A DNA stretch of 47,076 nucleotides, from contig JALNWY010000005.1 of NCBI GenBank assembly GCA_023230665.1, forward strand, positions 1 through 47,076. The letters run 5' to 3'. This DNA is from Deltaproteobacteria bacterium. Lineage in GTDB: Bacteria; Desulfobacterota; Desulfomonilia; UBA1062. The notes below the pieces were generated by a model. It saw only the letters and a program-made list of their open reading frames with translations, was not told the origin of the DNA and made no database searches. Made by a program: the position numbers and the translations under genes. Position 1 is the first letter of the stretch. Each line of letters begins with the position of its first letter. Of this stretch, positions 8,785 to 16,218 are shown piece by piece.

Positions 8785-9447
8785 CTATTCAAGGCGTCCG
8801 TGGAGATAGGTCAGGGTCACGGCATCGAGGATGTCGTCATAATCCGATGTCTGGGGCTCACCCGGCTTAGCGAAGCGGTTGTCGTCGCCCGACTGGGATA
8901 CGATGCCGTTGTGGTTGTCATCGTTCGGGGCGTCTGTCTCAAGGTTTTTCCCCGGAGAGATCACCACGAATGCCACTCTGATGTTCGTGCCGTCGCAGAA
9001 GAGGCCCGGGGCGTGAGACCCGGTTATGAGCTCGGCCAGACGGCCCTTGAGCTCTTGGGTGGAGGAGGATGTGGCGAGATAGGGGTCGACGGAATAGAAG
9101 AGCGGGCTGGTATACGAATCCGTGCCCGGAATGCCCAGGGTCTCGTGAGGAAGATAGCCCCTCTGGCGGCTTACCGTCTCTGCGCCGTCCGTGCCGGCGG
9201 CAGCCCAGGGAAGCCTGCCTGTGGCCAGTGCGTATCCCATGACCGCGGTCTTGGCCTCCCTGACGATTGCGCGGCTTTCGTTGAGCTTGTTCTGGTTGAT
9301 GAGCAGGGGGACGAGGCCGGCGCCCATGCTCATGAGGATGCCCAGAATCACGAGCACAAAGGCCAGCTCGATGAGGGTGAACCCGCCTTGTCGCTCCGGC
9401 ATGCGCCTGCCACGGAAAGGAAGCCTATGTACCTTGCCTGTCGCCAT
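8785..9447 (-). CDS. Type IV prepilin-like protein with DxNxNG loop
   Basis: A 220-residue class III/IV pilin-like protein. The leader ends GG at residues 21-22 and is followed by FTLIELAFVLVILGIL, the prepilin peptidase site with Glu at +5 of the mature protein and the hydrophobic assembly helix. The C-terminal part contains DDNHNGIV (residues 176-183), a DxNxNG segment resembling the first half of an EF-hand calcium loop, in an Asp/Asn-rich region that continues to GDDN. ATG 9447 has GGAGGA 8 bases upstream, so the rather long 22-residue leader is probably real. It lies 3 bases after the platform gene and is likely a minor pilin. No prepilin peptidase gene is present in this window. Confidence 0.85.
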   Translation of the reverse strand: MATGKVHRLPFRGRRMPERQGGFTLIELAFVLVILGILMSMGAGLVPLLINQNKLNESRAIVREAKTAVMGYALATGRLPWAAAGTDGAETVSRQRGYLPHETLGIPGTDSYTSPLFYSVDPYLATSSSTQELKGRLAELITGSHAPGLFCDGTNIRVAFVVISPGKNLETDAPNDDNHNGIVSQSGDDNRFAKPGEPQTSDYDDILDAVTLTYLHGRLE

Positions 9448-9450
9448 ATG

Positions 9451-10665
9451 TCATCCTCCTCCAAGCTGCGAGATGAGATCATAGACAGGCCCGATCAGCG
9501 AGATGACAATGAATACGAACAGCCCGCCCGAAAGCGCCATGACAATGGGCTCGATCATCTTGCCCATGACGTCCACGGACCGGGAGGTCTGCTCCTGGTA
9601 CATATCTGCCAGGTACTGAAGACGCTGATCGAGCGTTCCCGTGCTCTCGCCTACGCTGACCATGCGCAGCGTGACAGAGTCGAAGAACCGGGTGAGGGCG
9701 AACGCGTTCAGGAGGGATTCTCCCCTGCCCGCGGCCTGTCGTATTCTGGCGATCATCACCGTGACGGCAGGGTTCGAGAAGGTGGTCTCCAGCACATCGA
9801 AACACTTGGTCAGGGTGACGCCCGAGCGGAGCATCAGGGACATGTTGGAAAAAAACAGGGTGAGCGATGCATTCTTCAGGAGCTTTCCGGCAACAGGGAT
9901 CCTGAAGCAGGCCATGGACAGGAAGACGCGCGTGCGCTCATGCTTTTTCAGCACGCAGAAAAATACGATCAGGAAGAGGATCGCTGCAGGGAAAACATAC
10001 CAGCAGGCCCGGGAGAATTCAACGAATTCCACCAGGGCGAGCGTCATATCCGGCAACACCACATTCATATCGTTGAAGGTGTCCACCAGGCGCGGAAGCA
10101 CGAAAAAGAGCCAGAACACCATCACTCCCCCCATGGCCGAGATGACGAATGCGGGATAGATGAGGGCCCGCTTGGTCTGGGAGATGATGTCGTCCACGCG
10201 CTTGATGTACTCGGCGGTGCTCTTGAGGGCCTCCTGGATGGTGCCGGTCTCCTCCCCTATGTTGCAGAAGAACGAGAGCATGGGAGGAAACACCTCGGGC
10301 TGGGCTCTGAATGCACCGGAAAGCGACTCGCCTCCGGTGATCTCCCGGATCACCCGTTCGAGGGCTTTTCTGAGCCTCTTGTTCCGGACGGTATCCTTGA
10401 TGCTTTCCATGGACTCCAGCAGCGGCAGGCCGCTTGCCACCATGGAGGAAAGGGCTTCGCAGAATTCGATGATGTCCGGCCGCTCCACCCTGGGCTGGAT
10501 CATGGAGTCGATGGCATCGGTGAGGATGAACCGCCTCTTCCGGTATTTCAGCAGGATCTGGTCTTGGGAAGAAAGGGTGTCCATGAGTCCGCCTATGTCG
10601 TCGAAGTGCCCCTGGCCCGCGATGACCGAGCCGTCCTGGTTCAACGCCTGGTAGGTGAACAGCAT
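9451..10665 (-). CDS. mshG: MshG/PilC/GspF-type inner-membrane platform protein
   Basis: A 404-residue platform protein that the assembly ATPase turns to extract pilins. It has two copies of the T2SSF helical domain: FCEALSSMVASGLPLLESM near residue 80 and a second NMSLMLRSGVTLTKCFDVLE. Three long hydrophobic helices are visible (including YPAFVISAMGGVMVFWLFFV and, at the C-terminus, GGLFVFIVISLIGPVYDLI). Its ATG shares the A of the upstream ATPase stop (TAATG at 10663-10667), so the two are translationally coupled. A longer in-frame ORF reaching 11013 is antisense noise from the ATPase gene. Family recognition is firm. Confidence 0.9.
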   Translation of the reverse strand: MLFTYQALNQDGSVIAGQGHFDDIGGLMDTLSSQDQILLKYRKRRFILTDAIDSMIQPRVERPDIIEFCEALSSMVASGLPLLESMESIKDTVRNKRLRKALERVIREITGGESLSGAFRAQPEVFPPMLSFFCNIGEETGTIQEALKSTAEYIKRVDDIISQTKRALIYPAFVISAMGGVMVFWLFFVLPRLVDTFNDMNVVLPDMTLALVEFVEFSRACWYVFPAAILFLIVFFCVLKKHERTRVFLSMACFRIPVAGKLLKNASLTLFFSNMSLMLRSGVTLTKCFDVLETTFSNPAVTVMIARIRQAAGRGESLLNAFALTRFFDSVTLRMVSVGESTGTLDQRLQYLADMYQEQTSRSVDVMGKMIEPIVMALSGGLFVFIVISLIGPVYDLISQLGGG

Positions 10666-12299
10666 TACCGAAGGACCCTCCTGGCCTCCTGGAAACCGGT
10701 CCTGCCGGCGACGACCTTGCGGACTGCGTCCTGCGACAGGGTGTACATGCCCTCTTCGATCGCCTTGTCCCTGATCTCGAAGGGATGCGCTCCCATGGAG
10801 ATGAGCCGTTCCACCTCTTGGGTCACTGGGAGGATCTCGGCGATCATCATCCTGCCCAGATAACCGGTTTTGAGGCACTGGTCGCAACCCTTGGGGGCGT
10901 AGATCGTGGTGCCCGGAGCGATGCCGAACATCCGGCGCTCCTCTTCTCCGGACGGGTAAGGCTCCTTGCAGTAGGGGCACAGGGCGCGCACGAGCCGCTG
11001 GGCGATGACGCACAGGAGCGAGGAGGAGATCATGTAGTCCTTGATTCCCAGATCTTTGAGCCGGGGGACCGCGCCCACGGCGTCGTTGGCGTGCACGGTC
11101 GAGAGGACGAGGTGCCCGGTCTGGGCCGCGCGCATCCCCATGGTGGCGGTATCCGCGTCCCGGATCTCGCCGATGAGGATGACGTCCGGGTCCTGACGCA
11201 GAAAGGCCCGTACCGCGGATGCGAACACGTAGCCCGCCTTTTCGTTGACCTGGGTCTGCCGGATAAGGGGAAACTGATACTCCACCGGGTCTTCCACGGT
11301 CACGATGTTTTTTTCAATGGAATTGAGCTCGCGCAGGGAGGCATAGAGTGTGGTGGTCTTTCCCGATCCCGTGGGGCCCGATACCAGGATCATGCCAAAG
11401 GGTTTGTGGAGAATGTCCTTGAGTTTGGCGATGTCGTCGTCCGCGATCCCCAGATTCTTGAGGTTATAGAGCTCTTCGGTACTGGCCAGGATCCTCAAGA
11501 CCATGTTCTCGCCATGTGAAACCCGGAGGGTGGACACCCTCATGTCATAGTTCTCGTTGAGAAAATCAAAGGTGAGGCGTCCGTCCTGGGGTTTTCTCTG
11601 CTCGGAGATGTCCATCTCCGCCTTTACCTTGATGGTGGAGATGATGCGGGGGTGGACCCCCATGGGAAAGGTATAGAAGGGATAGAGGGTCCCGTCGATT
11701 CGGTAGTGGATCTGCGTGGTCTTGTCCGTAGGAGTGATGTGAATGTCGGTTGCCCGGGAGTTGATGGCGGACATGAGGATAAGCCGGGTGAGCTTTTCGG
11801 TGTCCACGTCGTGTGCGTTGCGCCTGGCGAGCTCGAGCTGCTCGTCGATCTCGTCCTCCACGGGATGCTCCAGGAGGTAGTAGTCCTTTTCGATATGCCG
11901 CTGTATCTGCGACGATGATGCGATTACGAACGTGAGCTTCTTTTTGGCGATCCGGGAGGCCAGATCCAGGACCTTGGAGTTTTCGGGCTCGTTGGTGGCA
12001 ACCGTGAGCAGGGAGTCATTGACGGCCACGGGCAGCAGTGAGTTGTCCTTGGCGAATGCCAGGGGCAGCGATCTCAGCGCCTCCTTGGGAGGGGTGTAGT
12101 TTCTCAGTTCCAGAAATTCCAGGCCCGACTGCTTGGCAATGGCCTGGGCGAGCTCGGTCTGGGTCACGAGCCCCAGGCGGAGCAGGATATCGCCCACCCG
12201 CTCGCGGGTGGCCCGCTGCTCCTTGAGAGAAAGGCCGATCTCCTGGTCGGTGATGATCCCTTCGTCCTTGAGCAGATCGCCGATGCGTTTCTTTTCCAT
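10665..12299 (-). CDS. mshE: MshE/PilB/GspE-type pilus extension ATPase with MshEN repeats
   Basis: A 544-residue AAA-type secretion ATPase. Two N-terminal repeats fit the c-di-GMP-binding MshEN motif: RIGDLLKDEG to LKEQ (residues 5-28) and RVGDILLRLG to IAKQ (34-57). The core has Walker A GPTGSGKT (308-315), the Asp box, Walker B VILIGEIRD (373-381), the His box TGHLVLSTVHAND (394-406) and a zinc-type pair of CxxC motifs (C441/C444 and C472/C475) as in GspE/PilB. It would power pilus assembly at the cytoplasmic face. No PilT/MshA-retraction ATPase is encoded here. The MshEN repeats predict activation by c-di-GMP, by analogy with Vibrio MshE. Confidence 0.93.
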   Translation of the reverse strand: MEKKRIGDLLKDEGIITDQEIGLSLKEQRATRERVGDILLRLGLVTQTELAQAIAKQSGLEFLELRNYTPPKEALRSLPLAFAKDNSLLPVAVNDSLLTVATNEPENSKVLDLASRIAKKKLTFVIASSSQIQRHIEKDYYLLEHPVEDEIDEQLELARRNAHDVDTEKLTRLILMSAINSRATDIHITPTDKTTQIHYRIDGTLYPFYTFPMGVHPRIISTIKVKAEMDISEQRKPQDGRLTFDFLNENYDMRVSTLRVSHGENMVLRILASTEELYNLKNLGIADDDIAKLKDILHKPFGMILVSGPTGSGKTTTLYASLRELNSIEKNIVTVEDPVEYQFPLIRQTQVNEKAGYVFASAVRAFLRQDPDVILIGEIRDADTATMGMRAAQTGHLVLSTVHANDAVGAVPRLKDLGIKDYMISSSLLCVIAQRLVRALCPYCKEPYPSGEEERRMFGIAPGTTIYAPKGCDQCLKTGYLGRMMIAEILPVTQEVERLISMGAHPFEIRDKAIEEGMYTLSQDAVRKVVAGRTGFQEARRVLR

Positions 12300-12375
12300 A
12301 CCTTGTTCCAGACCCCGCTTGAAGAGTATGCCCCAGGCGGCCGGTACATTCTCGAGATGCGCGGGAATGTCTTTT

Positions 12376-12951
12376 TTACATGCGCCAGATCATCTGTTTT
12401 GGGGCATCGTTGGTATAGACCGTGTTGGAACGGATGGAACCGGAATTGTATATTCCGTCGTCGTACTTGGTGTCGATCTGCAGGGCCACCTGGGCCGGCA
12501 CCCCGTCAAAGTACATGCAGTTGGCGTTCACGGTGGAGCCGGCAAAGTTGCCCACCCACTGGATGCGCATGAAGCCACCGAATGCATGGTTCGGCACGTC
12601 GGTAGGCGTCCCGTCGTAACTGCCGTTGATGATCCCGGCCAAGGCAAGGTCCTCAAACACGTATCCGTATTCAGCCTGATCGATCCGCCCGTTCCCGTTT
12701 CCCTCGTGGGTGTCGCCGGTGGGCGTTCCCACCCGGTCTTCATCTCCCGGAAGCATGCCGTACCGGTCGAAGAAGGTGTAGTACGCCGCTGCGATGGAAT
12801 CCTTCTGATTCACGAGCTTCTTGACCTTGGCGTTTTCGATCAGGGCCTCACCCTTGAGCACTCCCGTAATGAGCAGTCCCACAATGACCAGCACCAGTGC
12901 AAGCTCGACCAGGGTGAATCCGTGTTTATCCCGTATGTGCGGCTTTCTCAT
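12376..12951 (-). CDS. Type IV prepilin, probable major pilin, with EF-hand-like loop
   Basis: A 191-residue prepilin: an 11-residue basic leader ending G, then FTLVELALVLVIVGLLITG (Glu at +5). The globular part has an aromatic helix (AAYYTFFDRYGMLPGDEDR) and a C-terminal DTKYDDGIYNSGSIRSN segment common to many proteobacterial pilins. Residues 83-94 read EGNGNGRIDQAE. This fits a 12-residue EF-hand loop (ligands at 1, 3, 5, 9 and Glu at 12, Gly at 6), with Glu replacing Asp at position 1. ATG 12951 was chosen because AGAGAGG lies 9 bases upstream. The 133-base AT-rich gap before it could hold its own promoter, which would suit a highly expressed major pilin; that is inference. Confidence 0.85.
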   Translation of the reverse strand: MRKPHIRDKHGFTLVELALVLVIVGLLITGVLKGEALIENAKVKKLVNQKDSIAAAYYTFFDRYGMLPGDEDRVGTPTGDTHEGNGNGRIDQAEYGYVFEDLALAGIINGSYDGTPTDVPNHAFGGFMRIQWVGNFAGSTVNANCMYFDGVPAQVALQIDTKYDDGIYNSGSIRSNTVYTNDAPKQMIWRM

Positions 12952-13084
12952 GTCCAAGTACCTCTCTTTCATTGGTATGTAGCCGCTTCTTCGGGACATT
13001 TTTCTGAAAACTTTACATAGCCGTCTTTTTTTTGAACACCCTCTTTTTACGCATGAGGGGAAAGGGTTGCTTTTTCCAGGCAGA

Positions 13085-15232
13085 CTAGGGTGATTCGGAG
13101 ACGATTCTGACCCCGAGGCTGCACGGGCTGATGCCTGGCAGGCCGGATATGTCCGTCCGGTGGATGGACCTGTCCCAGCTGATGTGCTCCATGATCCCTG
13201 TGCCCGGATCGATGACCGGTCCGAACGCCTTTGCCCCGAAAAGGGCGGTCCGCGAAACCGTGTCTCCGGCTAGCGCATCCAGGATCACCAGCGATGACTC
13301 GCCGCTATCGATCCCGCCGCATTCGTCCGGTTCCCAGACCGACAGGTAGAGCTTCGCATCCATGACCACGGCATTGGTGATGATGCCCGCCTCCGGGGAT
13401 CTGTTCCAGAGGATGTCTCCTGCCTTCATGCACGCTGCCCGGCTCCCGGTGAAGGCAATGACGTGCAGCTCACGCCTGAAGTGAAAAGAACGGATACCCC
13501 GGACTTCACCCGGCAGGTTCGGAAAAAGGAGATCCAGCCAGGCAAGATCCTGCCCCAGGACCGTGATCTGGCCTGTCCGCGACCCAGCGAGGACCACCCC
13601 CTGGCAGGGATCGTACTCCAGTGCGCATACCGTACTGTCCGCCCTGTATTGGGCCTCGAAAAGACCTCCTTTGAGCGTGTGGGCCGTGATGACGGCATCA
13701 TGGGCCGAATAGAGGCTCCCGCCCGACGCCGTGAACAGGGCGCCCGGGCACAGCCACCGGATCAGGGGTCCATCGCCGAGAACCATGATGTCGCCCCGGA
13801 TGTCGGGTCCGGCAATAATGAGGCCTTCCCGTCCGATCACCCTTCCACCCGCCCCTTCCACCATCCACGAGCAGGCCCCGGTCGCAGCGTCTATGGACAC
13901 GAGATTGTCCCGGGAGGTGGTGCACAGAAGTGTTTCTCCATCCGCGAAGGCAGAGAGTGCAGTGCCTTTGATCCCCAGGTCGGTGATACTTGAGAGATGG
14001 GGAGGCCCGTTGGCCATGCGTCTTAAGTATGCGGTGCTCTCCCAGTCGATCCATGAAGGGCAAAGGCGCAGGCCGATGTTCGTAAGAATACGCCTGGTAT
14101 CTCCGAAAATGCAGTGCGGCAAGGTGGCCAGGCCAGGCGGCGGATCAAAGTCGTGGGCATCGGGCATGAGCTTTCCTCCCCCCTTATCGGCCGTGCCGAT
14201 CAGGAAAGTGGTGCCAGGCCCCACCACGTGGACGCCTACTCCCAGGGACCGGGCCATTGCCGCTACGTCGTCCAGACAGTGGGAGCCTTCCCCGGCAATG
14301 GCACGGTCATCGGGATTGCCGTCATGGTCATAGTCCTGAAGCCAGGAGGGGATGTCCCCGTCGCCCACGGCTATGCCGTTGGTGGCGACCATGATGTGGT
14401 TTGCGGTGCTGCACCTGTCCGGGAACGAATCGAGAAGACCCAGGAGGCTCTTCGAAAGCGCCGACTCGGCCGACAGGGGCCGAAGGCCCTCCAGGGCCGA
14501 GAAGAGCAGGGCCCGGTCGGTGGTGAAGGGCTGGACGATTCCCCCGGACACGGTGGCAACGGCCATGGGGCACAGGTCCATGGAATCGATGAAATCTTTG
14601 AGCGATTCCATGACAAAGGTCCAGCACGGCATGGTACCGCCGAGGGAATAGGTGTCGTCCGCCTGATGCCAGATGTTGCCGTAATAGCCGCGGAACAAGG
14701 TCCCCGAGGGTGTGGAGAGGCTCGAGCTCACGTCGTCCCGATCCCGTACCGGCACGATTTCCCCGTCCGGCCTCATGAGATACAGGCTGTTGTCCCGATA
14801 CCGGCGGTCGCAGGCTGCGAGCATGTCCTGCCCGTCGTCCACCAGGAGAATGATGTGCGGCCTCCAGCCGGAGAGCAAGGAGACCTGCCCCGGCGCATCG
14901 GGCTGGGCTCTGAGCCGGATGCGCCAGGAATACCGGTGCTGGTTTCCCCAGCTTTTCTCGGTCAGCTCGCTGGAGAAGCAGGCATGGTCCCACCCTTCGG
15001 GGGCATGGAGCATGATGTGCTGGAAAACCGGCTCCTCTTCGATCCCGGCAGGAATGTGCATCCGGGAGAGCAGGTTCGCGAAGGCGGTGCTGGATTTCAT
15101 GTTGTGTGCGATGAGCGAGCAGGTGATCAGGGCCATGCCCTGAACCGCGACGCAGAAGATCAGGGCGTACATGAGGATCCACCCCTTCTCACTGCAGGTG
15201 ATAGGTATAGGAGATCCGTTCTCTGTTTTCAT
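13085..15232 (-). CDS. PilX/PilY1-like fusion: pilin-type N-terminus, VWA-like domain and beta-propeller
   Basis: A 715-residue protein unlike ordinary pilins. Residues 13-40 read CSEKG then WILMYALIFCVAVQGMALI, similar to PilX-type minor pilin N-termini, with a potential peptidase site after G17 but no Glu at +5. Residues about 125-345 resemble the PilY1 von Willebrand A region. They include HIILLVDDGQDM (MIDAS DxSxS replaced by DDGQD), NHIMVATNG (where PilY1-like proteins usually have TDG) and a calcium-type loop DYDHDGNPDD at 300-309. Residues about 400-700 show PQQ-type propeller strands (LVSIDAATGACSW, VLGDGPLIRWL). It overlaps the upstream prepilin gene by 44 bases. A surface-exposed tip adhesin or priming factor is inferred. 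N-terminal cleavage is unproven. Confidence 0.7.
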   Translation of the reverse strand: MKTENGSPIPITCSEKGWILMYALIFCVAVQGMALITCSLIAHNMKSSTAFANLLSRMHIPAGIEEEPVFQHIMLHAPEGWDHACFSSELTEKSWGNQHRYSWRIRLRAQPDAPGQVSLLSGWRPHIILLVDDGQDMLAACDRRYRDNSLYLMRPDGEIVPVRDRDDVSSSLSTPSGTLFRGYYGNIWHQADDTYSLGGTMPCWTFVMESLKDFIDSMDLCPMAVATVSGGIVQPFTTDRALLFSALEGLRPLSAESALSKSLLGLLDSFPDRCSTANHIMVATNGIAVGDGDIPSWLQDYDHDGNPDDRAIAGEGSHCLDDVAAMARSLGVGVHVVGPGTTFLIGTADKGGGKLMPDAHDFDPPPGLATLPHCIFGDTRRILTNIGLRLCPSWIDWESTAYLRRMANGPPHLSSITDLGIKGTALSAFADGETLLCTTSRDNLVSIDAATGACSWMVEGAGGRVIGREGLIIAGPDIRGDIMVLGDGPLIRWLCPGALFTASGGSLYSAHDAVITAHTLKGGLFEAQYRADSTVCALEYDPCQGVVLAGSRTGQITVLGQDLAWLDLLFPNLPGEVRGIRSFHFRRELHVIAFTGSRAACMKAGDILWNRSPEAGIITNAVVMDAKLYLSVWEPDECGGIDSGESSLVILDALAGDTVSRTALFGAKAFGPVIDPGTGIMEHISWDRSIHRTDISGLPGISPCSLGVRIVSESP

Positions 15233-15875
15233 GATAACAGGCTTCCATGACGATGGCGACCTCGGCGCCGTCCAAGTGCGGAGCGAATGTGCAGAGGGCC
15301 TCCGCCAGCAGCTGACCGTTCCGGTACAGACCGTCCGCCTTCAGCTCGTAGTGGATCGCCGGCACGGTGCGCTCGCCGGTACTCCCTGGGGCGGGTGTCT
15401 TAAGGGTGAGCACGGCGTCGCCCCGGGAATACCCGTGCGAGATAACGCACGGCCCGCTTTCAGTGATGACCCCGAGGTCGGCCCAGTAGTCATAGGATCC
15501 GCTTGCATCGATGTCGAGCACATCAAGGATCATGGAGCTGCCCGAGAGCGAGCGGATGGTGGAGAAGTAGGGAGGAGGGATGCTGGCGTGCACGCGGATG
15601 CCGCTGTGGGATGAGGTCAGGGGTACCCCGGCGATGAACAGGGCGCTTTCCTGGCACGCAACCTTCAAGTCCTGGGGCAGCAGGCATGCACACTGCTTGA
15701 GATCGGAATCCAGCTGGACGATTGCGCTGCGCAGTGACTGCATGCAGTACCAGCCGGCCATGGCCTCCCGATAGGCGGAGGCGGTGAGGGAATAGAGGCT
15801 GTAGAGGGTAAGGCTGAGGATCGACGCAAGGGTAATCGAAAGCAGGAGCTCAACAAGTGTCAGACCTCTTTCCAT
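15189..15875 (-). CDS. PilW-like minor prepilin
   Basis: A 228-residue minor prepilin with a very short leader: MERG, then LTLVELLLSITLASILSLTL (Glu at +5 of the mature form). The body is beta-rich with three Cys residues near 62-74 and a late Cys pair. Residues 121-129 read DIDASGSYD, a weak DxDxSG loop. It is the first gene of the minus-strand pilus operon and overlaps the PilX/PilY1-like gene by 44 bases. This is reminiscent of pilW-pilX-pilY1 order in type IVa minor pilin operons. No clear Shine-Dalgarno precedes the ATG. Confidence 0.75.
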   Translation of the reverse strand: MERGLTLVELLLSITLASILSLTLYSLYSLTASAYREAMAGWYCMQSLRSAIVQLDSDLKQCACLLPQDLKVACQESALFIAGVPLTSSHSGIRVHASIPPPYFSTIRSLSGSSMILDVLDIDASGSYDYWADLGVITESGPCVISHGYSRGDAVLTLKTPAPGSTGERTVPAIHYELKADGLYRNGQLLAEALCTFAPHLDGAEVAIVMEACYHENRERISYTYHLQ

Positions 15876-16103
15876 ATAATTTTCACACCAAACAATCGGA
15901 TATCAAAATTCTAAAAAGCCGGGTATGTTCCTCGTGAGGTGGGAGACTCTAAAGATGGGATCTGAATATTACAGTAAATGAGTTTTTCCAAAAGGTCAAG
16001 GATTCTCTCTTCTGAATCACCTCTGGGCTGCCGATATGAGAACAACAATGCCCCGGACAGAGCTTTTCGGATCAATGGGAAGGAATTTCACGGGGCTGCC
16101 CCT

Positions 16104-16129
16104 CGGAACCCGCACGATGAAGGGTTCCG
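16104..16129 (+). repeat. Inverted repeat, 8-bp arms
   Basis: CGGAACCC (16104-16111) pairs exactly with GGGTTCCG (16122-16129) across a 10-base loop. It lies about 90 bases upstream of the TPR gene. There is no following T-tract, so it is not a standard terminator. It may be a 5'-leader hairpin or protein-binding site. Confidence 0.5.
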
Positions 16130-16163
16130 GGCGGTATCAAGGGTGAAAATGGGAATGGACAGA

Positions 16164-16188
16164 TCGGTTATTCCTTGGTAATAACCGA
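16164..16188 (+). repeat. Perfect 9-bp inverted repeat near TPR gene start
   Basis: TCGGTTATT (16164-16172) is the exact reverse complement of AATAACCGA (16180-16188), with a 7-base spacer. It ends 30 bases before the chosen ATG. It could be an operator or an mRNA hairpin controlling translation. It also lies in the upstream region shared with the pilus operon. Confidence 0.55.
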
Positions 16189-16218
16189 CTCAAATACCAG
16201 CAAATGCAAGGGCGAGGG

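Larger units (their letters stand above)
15876..16218. other. Divergent intergenic region (about 340 bp) with inverted repeats
   Basis: This gap separates the minus-strand pilus operon from a plus-strand TPR gene and must carry both promoters. No convincing -35/-10 pair could be fixed on either strand. On the plus side it holds a compact GGGGC/GCCCC hairpin near 16093-16103 and two longer inverted repeats, annotated separately. A 67-codon ORF from 15978 to 16181 lacks a ribosome-binding site and recognisable features and is not called. Confidence 0.6.

Noticed and set aside
8677..10863. A 728-codon open frame antisense to the pilus genes
   Set aside because: It lies opposite clearly coding prepilin and GspF genes, has a low-complexity His/Arg/Gly-rich translation and no family motif; long antisense frames are common at this GC content.
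9451..11013. An N-terminally extended GspF reading frame
   Set aside because: The extra 116 residues are an out-of-frame translation of the ATPase gene; the TAATG overlap at 10663-10667 fixes the start.
14114..15250. A 378-codon plus-strand frame opposite the PilX/PilY1-like gene
   Set aside because: The translation is repetitive and Gly/His/Arg-rich, while the minus strand shows recognisable domains.
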